A stretch of DNA of 64,000 nt. Origin: Xestospongia muta (lineage: Eukaryota > Porifera > Demospongiae > Haplosclerida > Petrosiidae). Below are positions 50,164 through 62,000 of this stretch, piece by piece. The translations under genes and the position numbers were made by a program. The stretch's first letter is position 1, and each line of letters starts with the position of its first letter. The DNA is taken from assembly GCA_963693285.1 (NCBI GenBank), contig OY848923.1, forward strand, positions 3,999,609 to 4,063,608. Direction: 5' to 3'. Under the pieces are notes generated by a model, which did not search any database, was not told the origin of the DNA, and saw nothing but the letters and a program-made list of their open reading frames with translations.

Positions 50164-50413
50164 GTACTGGTTTTCTCCATACCTTACACCTACTTCCATG
50201 GAGGTATCTTTTCTCCGGATACTGACAATGTTGTTCATTATGTTTCTATCATGGCTGTGTGCTATTTGGGTTATAGAAACTATATGGTAAGATTACAAGT
50301 AAGTTAGCTAGAACACAACAATCTAAAACTTGCTACCTAATATTAATCCTAATTTTCAGGCTAAACCAATGAGAGTATGTAAAATTCTCTTGGATATACT
50401 CAGGAGTCCATAG
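50164..50413 (+). CDS. Duplicate of the candidate exon pair at 14442–14676
   Basis: Exon 50164–50286 differs from its partner by two silent changes in the VFSIPYTYFHGG frame. The following piece (50360–50413) lost 12 bp and ends AKPMRVCKILLDILRSP. Same caveats as for the partner: unrecognised, splice model only. Confidence 0.3.
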
Positions 50414-51308
50414 CCTTACCAACTTTTAAGCAAAACACTATGAATGACCATATAAGGTAATGTTATGTTCATTATAGTTGTAGTTGTCAAGTACTTAATT
50501 GCTATGAGCTGAGTGCTGTTGTTTGTTAAATATAGTATTAGTTTTCAAGTCAAAATTGCTCGTTCCTTCCTCTTTTATGAGGCTATGGGCTTCTGGTATA
50601 CCATAAATATTGGTGAGCAATGTATTTAATGAAAAGCTAATAATTTCCTGTTAGCTGTATTAATTAATTTTTTAATTAGTGTGACCATAAAGAGCAGAGC
50701 ATTTGTCTACATATTCAGTGAACCTTTTAGGCAATTAACATAGCCTTCTATGCGTGTCTATTTCATGAGTGTTCAAAGATAGGACATTGTTGACTGCTTA
50801 GTCACTACTGTAAGCTTATCGGTCAGTTTATCATTGTCATTTTTCAAAGTAATCACTAACCAAAACAGTAAGTAGGTAGCAATAAAACAAACTTTTGTTT
50901 TCAATGATAGACAATTGCTGTAGACATCTTGTGATAATAAGTCAGGTATCATAGTTACAAAAAAAGTTACAACAAACTTGTTTTATGGGTGTGCTCAAAA
51001 CAAATGTTGGTAAACTTACTTCGATTTACCAAACTGTCAAATTTTATGTGCATCACCAGTATTCCCAACTTTTTGTTAATTCCATTTCTATTTTTAGAGT
51101 TTAGTTTATGGATTATAATACACAGTTGTAAAGCCTCTTACATTTTACATAACACCCACCCTATTAGTTAAGTGTACTTTAATTCTCATAATTAGGGTAT
51201 GACTGAATACAAGGAAGCAGGTCATCCTGACTTTCAGTCATCTCTTATTTCTCCTGATCAGAAGCCTACATTTGTATTACTACTACTACCAAGTTTGAAG
51301 CTAGTGAA

Positions 51309-51954
51309 ATGTGTGAACTGTTTGGAGGACATTGGCTAAAAGTAGTGGGTGTGTTTTATATGCTACTTGGATTAATGGCATCACTATGGTTTAGAGACTG
51401 TATCATTGAAACTTGTATTCTGAACTGGGTAAGTAATATATGTAATCATTATTTGTGCCTTAGTGTACATGTAATTTAGTTTATTAGTAATACTTGAACT
51501 TTCATCACACTAAAGAAATATTAGTGACATGGAGTAGAACAAGTGCTAATCTGACTATAGAGTGTGCCTTCTGTATTGCTCAGTTTCTCTATCCTCATAT
51601 GCATTGCAAAATATTTGTTTGGTAGATGATGCTTCGTGAAGTGAGTGGCTTACAAAATGCAGTCTTAGAAGCTATTATGTATGTGGTGAGAATTATTAAG
51701 TTCATAAAGTGAAAAGTATTAGGAAAGGTAACTTTAGCAATTTGAAGTTTACCAAGTTATGCTGTAATACTTAAAATAATTTTACTCGTTTCCTAAAAAA
51801 CACTCTGCTATTTATCAACAATTTCCACTTTTTGGTATTAAATTTAACTCTGTTATTATATCTTATATTTTATTTTCAGGAACCATTTACAGAATCAGGA
51901 TATAGTATAGCTCTCCACTCTCTCTCTCTCTTACTTTATAACTCTCTTTCCTAG
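51309..51954 (+). CDS. Duplicate of the candidate small membrane protein
   Basis: Exons 51309–51428, 51626–51685 and 51880–51954, with the same phases as at 15627–16266. Changes include K3E, Y28F and H44R in the spliced protein, and a CT-repeat expansion adds two residues (HSLSLLLYNSLS) without breaking the frame. Confidence 0.3.
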
Positions 51955-52680
51955 TACTGATGTTCTCTTTGCTTTTCCACTAGTGGTAGTTACCACAGTG
52001 AACAATATCTATACAGTAGTGTTAAGACAAAATACAACTCAACAAAAAGGATGGTATTATACCCTGATTCATTTAGGAATGAAATTTTTGGATGCTTCTT
52101 TGCCAATTGGTGTGAGCCTTTTTGTGTTTAGTCATTGTCATTAACTATGCTAGTCTCATTGGTTTCTTTATTTGTTTCTATTTCCTGATTCTGCTTCAGC
52201 TTTGATCACAATGGGTTTGCCAATAAATATTTTCTCAAACTTTAAATAACACAAAATTCCACCTTAAGGGAATAATTATCCATCAGGTAGCCAGCCATGA
52301 CATCACTGAGAAGACCCTCTTATTGCTACCTCTATCAGTACCATTTACTATACATTTGTAAAAATGCTCCATGTTATATTACACCTTATTCTCTACCTTA
52401 TCTCAATGCTCCTATTATTGTTATAATTACAGTTATCATTACAGCATCATTACTAGTGATCACTATTTTTTGATTGATCATTTAAAGAATTGTTCTGCTA
52501 TTGAATATTGTTATTATATTGTTAGCTAATTAGTGGTCAATGGTTATTATTTTTATAACCTTGTCATCAATGTTTTTACAAACTTTACTTTTATTAATAA
52601 TACATAATCATGAGATTAATGTCCAAAATCATTGGGCCAATGATTCAAGTTTAAATCATTTGCTGATCAATGAACATGCA

Positions 52681-52782
52681 CAATAACTTTAATTTCTGTG
52701 TGTTCCTGATCTGATAACTCCGAAGTTCTTTTAACATTAATAATGATTGAAAATCACAATTATACTACACTTAAAGTTTGTC
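52681..52782. other. About 100-bp segment present only in duplication copy B
   Basis: Copy A reads ATGCAC then CAGATATC at about 16988. Copy B has about 102 bp between these two halves. There are no terminal repeats or target duplication, so either an insertion in B or a deletion in A fits. Confidence 0.6.
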
Positions 52783-53088
52783 CAGATATCTTAATTTAAC
52801 CTCTGACAACATGCATGTCAGATCTTTTTGACGTTTTCATGAACCAATACAAAGTCTTTGTCTTAGAACATTTTGTTACTGATGTGGACATAAATAAGTT
52901 AAAGTATTGCAACCAAACACATGTAACTGGATCATATGAATAGTACTTAGCAATTGTTATCAATTCTTTTCTTATTGAGAAAATATAAGATCACAGAAAT
53001 GCTGTCATTTATCTAAGCAAAAAAACAAATTCTATACTAACAAAACAATCCTATTAATTATCAGTATACAATTATTATAATTTTATGT

Positions 53089-56000
53089 TCACAACTGTTT
53101 CTTAACTATTTTTTTAATTAATTCAAAAATCTTCTTAGCACAATCAGCTGCTGCAAAGGCCTGGTCAGGTTTATGGACATCAACAGGAGCTGTCGGACGA
53201 GGATAGCGGTTAGGGAATCGAGTCTCAAGATAAAAAGGTTCCATTGAAGTAGCAAGTTGTGGTAGTGATGCTAGCTGACCTGGTTTAACAGAGGACAGTG
53301 CTTGTGCATGACTTGTAAGGTTATGTGTCTTTAGACTTTCACTGTTAAAATTAATCCCAATTAGTGCATACATACCAGCCTTAAGGGCCTTTTCAACTAC
53401 TTCATGTGCCATGAACATAACTTGACATGATACAGGCTCATGTATGACCTCATTCTTAAGAATATTCATAGCTTTTAGATCAGAATTAGCCTGACGTAAC
53501 CATCGTTCTGCTTCTACTTGGTCTGGTGTAGGATGGATCCAACTTATATTGCTGGCAAAAGAAAATGATCTTCCTACTCCTCCTCCACTACTAGTAGTTG
53601 GTCTATGTATATTGTTATTCCATGTTGCATAATATCGTCGCCAACTGGACTGTTCATAGAAAGGCTCATCATCAGTAGTTATTTCATCATCAGGTTCTTC
53701 TAATGGTAGTCCTGCCTCCAATCTGTCAATTTGTCTGATCATGAACTTAAATGCCTCTTCAAAGAGATCCTTATCAGTTGGATTAACTTTGTCTGGATGA
53801 TATTTAATGTACATTCTTCGTATTGCTTTCTTCTTCTCTTCTTTTGTTGTCAACTTCCATATTAATAACAATTCTTTACAAATTATTTGTTTCAGGTCTT
53901 TTAATCTTTTGCTGTCATTAGCCTGTTGAAGGGCAGCAGTAGCAGCATTGATTCGAACTAACTCAGTTCCTTCTCCTTCAACTTCACTGTCTTTGACTAC
54001 AAACTTGTAAATATCTAAAGCAGATACCACTTTACCTTCTTCATCCTGCTGATTGTAAGCAATAACATATTTCTTCATTAATGGGTCTACTGAATTGTCA
54101 TCAGAATGTAACAGTTGCACAGGATATAGAACTATAGCCCATACAAAATAATTCTCTACTATTTCATACCCAATTAATTCTTGTGGACGGTATATATGAT
54201 TAATATCACTGTCCAACATTGCAATAAGTTGATCTGGAATTGGCTGACCAATTTGTGGTACATTGTCATCATTAAGTTGATCATCATGATCTTGAACTTC
54301 TATAGCTAATGATTGGAGGTCTTCAGTGCTCTGGACAACCAAGAAATCTGATGCTAATGTTTGTCTGAACTCAAAGAAGGTCAAAGGGTTGATATTAAGC
54401 ATACGTCCAACCTCAATACAGAGAGACTGAGCTACTTCTTTCCACAGACTGGGGCTAGGTGTAGATTTGTCATTTACATACATAGTGTACTTGTTATTTT
54501 CATTTTGGAGAGAATAGTCAACTGAAATTGTTCCAATACACACCTGCTGTTCATGTAATATCACTCTAACTTGAAGTCCATTGATAACAACAACTTCCAT
54601 TTCCTTAAGTATTTTTAAGAGAGTTTGTGTAAAGAATGCGGCCTGTTCTTGGAGAAATGGTACAGCTCTACTTAGATATTGTGGCATTGCATCAGTAAAC
54701 TTGTGACACAACTGTTTTAATTTTATTAGATGTTGTGAAAGAGGACTATCTTGATCACTTTGATTATAAATAACAGTTTGTTCTATGGAATGAAGAGATA
54801 AACCCTTTGGTCTAACTTCTTTTGGTAGTATTAGACACACATCTTTTTCATGTAGTTTATTAATGGAGGTTGTGTGGGCAAGAGTACTACTTGTAGTTTG
54901 GGGAATATAAGGTGGAATTTTAAACATACCATAAGATGTATCAGTCAAGTTGAACATTTTCACTTCCTTGTTTTTAAATCTGCTACTGTCAACAAAAAGA
55001 ACACTAGATGATTCAATAAGTTTCCAACTGTGAGTATCAATTTGAACAGGAAGATACAAAGGTTGAAGTTGTTGTGATGCTCTTATTTTCTCATCATGTT
55101 TGGCATCATGAGGTAAGAGATCAGCTAGTTTATAAATTATATTTCGTAGTAGTGCTATGTCATTAGGAATTGAAATAGCTCCCTTAAATGAAGAGTGCAT
55201 CATTTCCAATACAAATTGAATGTGTATTAATTCAAGGTTATTATATACTCCCATTATTTCCAAAGTATCACATAGCCTATTTAGACGACGTGGTAAAGAA
55301 TGGATATATGGAGCAAAATCTTTAGCATCAGATGATGACAATCGTTGGACAACTTGTATTGGTTTTACTAAAACTGGTTTTGTGATGACATAATAACCTT
55401 CAGTTAAAGGCTCAGCAGATACTGGAATACAAGCTGTTCTAGTTAGCTGTTGTAAAATACTCATAGCTTTATATTTTTGCAAATACTCTATATTATCAAT
55501 AATAATATCAACAAGATCAGCTCTATCACTACCATCAGTTGAGACATAATCTGGATTATAGGTTGAGAATAATTGAAAGTTAGCTAATCCAGTATTTGAT
55601 ATATTGATAAGATTCTGGTAAGCATCATTTACACTTGGACTAGTGACTATACCAAGATATTCTAAAGAATTGTTTTCTTTCATAAAAGTTGTGAGTTTTG
55701 GTAGACATACCACTGGTTTCACAGTCCACACTAGAGAGGCACACTCATATACAACAGCTTGATTGAGTTTAGTAAGACCTATGTCAAGATGAGAGAAACT
55801 CTGTGGAGGTTGGGAAGCTGCTTTAATCCATGTAAAGGCATTAAGTTTGGCTACTTTTACAAAACATATGTCTCCTATCTGAGACAAATAGTAAGGTGTC
55901 TTGTGCCATTCTTCAGCTTTTTTTGAAAACAAATAATGAAGAAGTACATCTGATGCATTCTCTAAAGTCTTGAGTTTAGAGGAAGATAATGAATTAGCAA

Positions 56001-59000
56001 AACCAATAAACTCTTCAAAAGTCACTGTAGTACGAAGTCCAAGATCACGAAAAAAAGGTAACCATGAGTTGTCTTGAAATTCATCATTAAGGAACAAAAA
56101 ATGTTTAGAAAAAGTAGTGAAGATTTGCACTTTGTGGTCACAAAAACTACTGATAGTTAATAGTTTATTTTTGTTGGGAGAGGCAGGTAAGCATTTGAGA
56201 GACTTTAAGTCACTTAGAAATTGTGTAGCTTGTAATCCTCTTTCATTGTTACGCTTTGCATCATGTTTAACATCATGAAAGAGGTGGTCTCTAATATATA
56301 TCAGATGTTGTTTTCTCTCATGATGTGTTAACTTGGAAAAGCAAGGAAATATGAGAAGAGAATAGATTCTTGTTTCACCTTCAATGGCACCTAATAATGT
56401 GAAGTCTGAACCACATAAAGATGTCCAAGAACCACGTCTCTTAAGGAAAACAACATTAGTAACCAAAGCCCATTTTTCATATCCTGCAATGCAAAAACTT
56501 TCTGAAGGCCATAAGTAGACACTCTTACCAAGAAGTGTAGTCAGTACTCCATTGACTGTCTGAAAAATTGGCAAGGATTTTATTTGGTTCATAACAATTG
56601 GATTATGTCTAAAGTTAGTTCGACTCAAATACTTCATAAGAGTATCTATATCAGAAGTAGAGAGGTTGATTTTAGTGAGAACACTATCTTGAGAATGCTT
56701 CATGTATAAAATAGCTAATATGTTGTCATAATCTGTTAATTCAGGACAGAACTGTTTGGCATCTTCATGAATAGTCTCATCAAGAAATGGTATAGTGAGA
56801 CGAGTTAAAAGTTGATAAATGATATCATCACTGCTTGTCATTCTCACTGGTATAACTGGAGAGTTGGCACAATATAGATATTGATTTGTAGCTGGAAGAA
56901 GTGCCCAATTATTGAGAATATTTTCCTTATAAGGATTAAAGTTTGGATCATTGATAATACACTTCCACATCATTTTTAAATCATTCTCTGATAATATCCA
57001 CCAGTTTGTGTTATCCACTTGTGGATCGCTAAGTTGAGGTGAGAGATTATCTGTTAGTATTTCATTGAGTTTGTGGAAATCAACATCGTTAATTCTTACA
57101 AAGTAAGAGGCTGACATATTGAGAGTTAGTAATGCTGGATGTAGAAACCTAGAAAAGCTATTAGCAAAGAGCTGTGCAAATTCACTACATAGTACTTTGT
57201 TGTCTTCTTCAAACTGTCTAAGGTAACTATCTGCTGTCAGCAGCAGGGGGTAGGTAAATGGAGAGCTAGGAAACTTACACATTAGGTTATCTTGTCTTTG
57301 CTGCAATAGAAACTTTAAGAAGTTAACAAATGCTTCAATAGATTTAAAAGGAGTATCTTTTATAGATGATGGAGAACCTTTTGAGAGAATCTGTGAATGA
57401 AACCTAGTATAAAAATGGAAGACTTGCTCACGTTTGGCTATCAATGGTTTAAACTCTTTGAGATGTTTGTAGACATCAATTGGGGCACATGTTAAAATCA
57501 TTCCAAGGTTTCTTAAGATTGGTGTGATATCTTTATCCCTTGGTTGAAAGTAAGCCTGATGAAATGGATCATTGTCATTATGGAGGATATGCCATTGGCC
57601 TCTGATAACTTGTCTTTTCTCATAATTTGTATACACTTCAGAAATAAGAACTGCAACATTTTTGCTCCATAAATTTGTAAAAACTGATTTTGCTAATGTT
57701 AGCCAAGTAGAACTAAGAATTGACTCCTTTTCATATACAGAACTTAATGTGCCTATTGATTTTTCCTTTGAAGCCATCCAGTATGGAAACAGATGGTAAT
57801 ACCAATTCACAGCATCATAAAAATGTTTAGATTGATTGTAACCTTCTACTTTGACTATATGGTCTCTTGCTTCATTTAGAAAGTGAACATAAGAAGATGC
57901 TATTGCTTTAATGAGTGCATTATTCCATTTCATTTTACTGTCTTCATTATCACTATTCCAAAGAGAACGACGGTTGGTACCAAGAATAAACTGACCATTA
58001 ATATGAACTGGAAGATTAGACTCAATTGGTAAAGGAAGAAAACAAAATACCTTGGAATGAAAGGATGGAGAATGTATTAAAGGGATTGCTAAACCATGTT
58101 TTGGCAATACTTGGTTTAAAAATTGCCAATTTTGTTTGCTGTTATTTAAATCTCCCACTCCTTGTTGAATTAGCCACTCCTTCTCAGTGTGAATGAAAGG
58201 ATTACGACTTGATGATGACAATTCTATCATGCTTTTATCTATTTTGCTAGAAACTGTCAGTGGATATGTCACCACATGTGGTTTATACGACTCTTTAAAT
58301 TGACTTAAATGAGACTGATAGTCACTGCGACTAACCAAAGCATGCTCATTAATAGAAACATTGTAACTTGCTCTAAGTTTGAAACTGTTCTTGTGTTTAT
58401 CACTAATGACATAGAACTCAAACTGAGTGATGTGGTTGAGGAAAAGAAGAGCATCTTCAATTTGAGGTACCCACTTACTCAATTTTTCTTCCATTACATT
58501 AGCTGTGAGTGGTTCACTTGTCACCTTATGTTCTATAATCTCTGAGTTCATAATTTGTTTTTTTGTAGACCTTAACGGAAAACGAAAGAGAGAACCTCCA
58601 GTAAGATATGAAGGATGACTTGGTAACTTATCTTGCAAGTATGCACTTCGAAGATCAGACATATTAGTCCAAAAGTTACTATTAAGACTATCATAACGTC
58701 GTCCAGGATGTAATGGATCAGCTCCAGGTGCATAGCGACAATGAGGATCAAACACACAGAGGATGTTACCTCGTGTTATGAAACTAGGACAATCTGTTAC
58801 ATGATATACCACATTAAAACCAATACCAAACTGACCAATGGATTCTGTGTCATCTCGTTTTGACCCAATACCCAATTTTTGTATACCCTTTAGTTCCTTA
58901 TCAGTGAAAGTACTGTCATTCCAGACTAATAGTGCAGGGCCTTGGAGCTCTCTCCATTCCTGAGAAGGTAATCGATCCTGCCCATGTCTTCTCTTGTCAA

Positions 59001-62000
59001 GTATGACACACATTTTTGTAGCTTTAGCATCATCAGCATTTTGTAATAGCTCTTTAAGAAAAGTGGCATCTAGTGGATAATCTTGTAGAATATTTTTGAT
59101 TCTTTGAGTAAGCTCTTCTCTCTGACCAAATTCTGAGCCTCCAAATTGTTGCGACAGTGGAGAAAGAAAGGTTTCAAGAAATTTGCTTCTTGTAGGCTTT
59201 ACACCAAAAGCAAGAGCTTTTTCTCTTATTAACTTAGGATGGACATAGTTACAGTCTTCAGCAGGTGGAAGCCAAGCTGCATCATTGAATGACAGTTCTT
59301 TAGCTGGTCTGAGTATATAGTGTTCATCAACAAGAATGACTTCATCAAGTTGTGTTACCTCTCCAGATGCTGAATTTAGTTCAAATATTATACAATCTAC
59401 AAGTTCATAATATTCTGGTGATAATTCTGCTTGAAGATCAGAAAGCATGTATTGAAAAGTACTTAATAATTTTTGAGCACTAAAGTTGCCTTGAATTTGC
59501 AATACATTGAGTAAATGTTTTCGCTCTGACAGTATGTCAGGGAGTTTAAAAAGGTATGGTCCATTCTTTTTCCAATGTTTAGCAACATTTTCAGGAATGG
59601 CAAAACAAGTATGAGTCCAAATGAATGGTTTAGCTCGAAAATTTATCAATTTTTCTTCAAATTTTGTTGTAGATGTTGATGCTCTCCTAGTAATAAAAGT
59701 TCCACCACTTCTAGTCTCAATTATTTTTCTGATTTCATCATCAAACACTTCATATATGTTGCGACAAAGTCGAGATATTTCATCAACCATTTTAGGGTTT
59801 TGGCACATTGTTGGTTGAAAGGTATCAAGAAGACACTGGAAATGTAGCAGTACATCATCTAATGATGGTCTGGTTGGAATACCCAGTACAGTAAGTACAC
59901 TGTCAGGAATATGTCCACATCCTCCATTACTGACATCACTGGTATTTACTATGGCTTTCTGTGAGCCTACAAGTGCTGTAGCTTTTGATCTATTCATAGA
60001 TATGACTTGAGATGGACTTAATAAATGATGTTGTTCTCCTTTCCAAGGCAAAATGTAGTGATCTGGTTTTGAAACAATTGGAAGAAATTGAATATTCTTG
60101 AGTGTTTCAATCACTGGTACAGCATTCTGTTTCAAAAATGAGACATCGTGACATTTTTCCCCTATACTTTTAATAATGAGACTAACTCTTTTAAGAGCTT
60201 TGGAATTGTGTCTAGGAAACACATCAATAATTGTTTTAGCACTACTAATAATTATGTTCCAAGGTACGTTTGATGATATCAAACCAAGATCATGCATAGC
60301 TTGACGAATTAGATTGTTTTTGTAAAAAGTTTGTAGTGGAAACATTTCATCTTTTTGATCAAATAGGTCACGAAATGATGATGGATCAACAAGTTCACTA
60401 GCTAGTTTTAACTTTTTACCTTGACGAGAAACAGGAATGCATGGATATTGTTGTAGGTGTGCTTTTAATGCTGAGTTTTCGCTTTGTTCAACAGCAGTAG
60501 TTGATAACATAAGTGATAATATTTTATTACGAACATCAACATTAGAGTCAAAGGAATCAATTCTGGGAAAAAACATACTTGCAAAGTCTTCTTCATCAAT
60601 CATCTTTATGTCAACCTGGAGTATTTGTTGCATATAAAGGTGTGGCAAGAAAACCACTGAGATTTGAAGTATATCTACAGCTCTATTGATGCAACTAAAT
60701 ATGTAAGTTTCAGTTAACCCTGATTTATTGAATATACTAGGAGCAATGAACATGCAGTCTGCTAACCTCAACCACTTGTTTACTGAAGTAGAAAAAAACA
60801 GAGCATTCTCTGATATCATCTTGTACAAGGTTGAGCACATACTCTCCCATGGATGCCTTGATTGTAATCTAATGTTCAAAGGCCAAAGAGAATAAAACTC
60901 ATAGTTCAAAAGTTGACTTGATGTATACATAACTTGTAGAGTATTCAATAAACTACAATAAGCCTTTGGTATAGTAGTTTCCATTAATTTTTGGTTCCAC
61001 CATTCTCTTGAATCAGAAGCTATTCTAGATGAACCTGTCCAGATACCACTTCTGTTACTCATAACAGCAAAGTTAGCACTTACATGTACAGGTAGTCCTG
61101 TACTTGGTACTGCTAATGGAAGAAAACAAAATACAGACCCTTCTATCTGTTTACATTCAAAACCATTGGACTCGTTAGCTTTAATAAGTTGACAAGCAAC
61201 AGATGCAATAGAAGGTTGAGTTTGATGATCTTGTGTAAGAAGTTCTTCCTTGTGGTTTGAAACTAACCAATATTCTACAATATCACTTTGTTTCAATTTC
61301 TTGATAGTGACACACTTAATTTCTTTTTGAGTACTTAATGAGCTCATTTCAATTGATGCATGAAGTTTTGGCTGAAAACCATTTCTGTCAATTGAACTAA
61401 ATGTAATTCTTTTTACATGTTGTAAAAACAGTAACAGTTTGGAACCATTTTCAGCTAATTCTCTCCTCAATTTTGATATCATCTGCTCATTGTAAAGTGT
61501 GGAACTGATTTGACTAGGATATTTTCTAAAAGGAAACCGAAACATAGTACCATTGTATGCAGTAGAAGCTTTAAAACCAAACAAGCCTTCATATGGTACT
61601 AGTTGTTTAAACTGAGATGGAAACTTTGATAGGTACTTCATCTTCTTACCTGGTCTATTCTCATTACGAACTATGCCTTTAAGATACTGGAGAGTAGGGT
61701 CAAATATATAAAGCCACTCTCCACTGACAAATGATGGCACATCAGTGATGTGATATACTGAACAAAAACCAATACCAAATTTACCAATCTTTAATGGTTT
61801 GTTAAATTTTGTAGCACCAGCTAATTTTGTGATGTTTTCAAAATCTTCATGTGTAAAAGTGCTATTGTTATGAACTACTAAAGCTGGACCATGGCTATCA
61901 GCCATTCCTTTAAATAAAAGTTTTTCTGTTGTGTGGTGACGAGCATCATAGAGAATGTTGATTTCTGTGGCTTCAGCATCATCAGCATTTTGTATCATTT

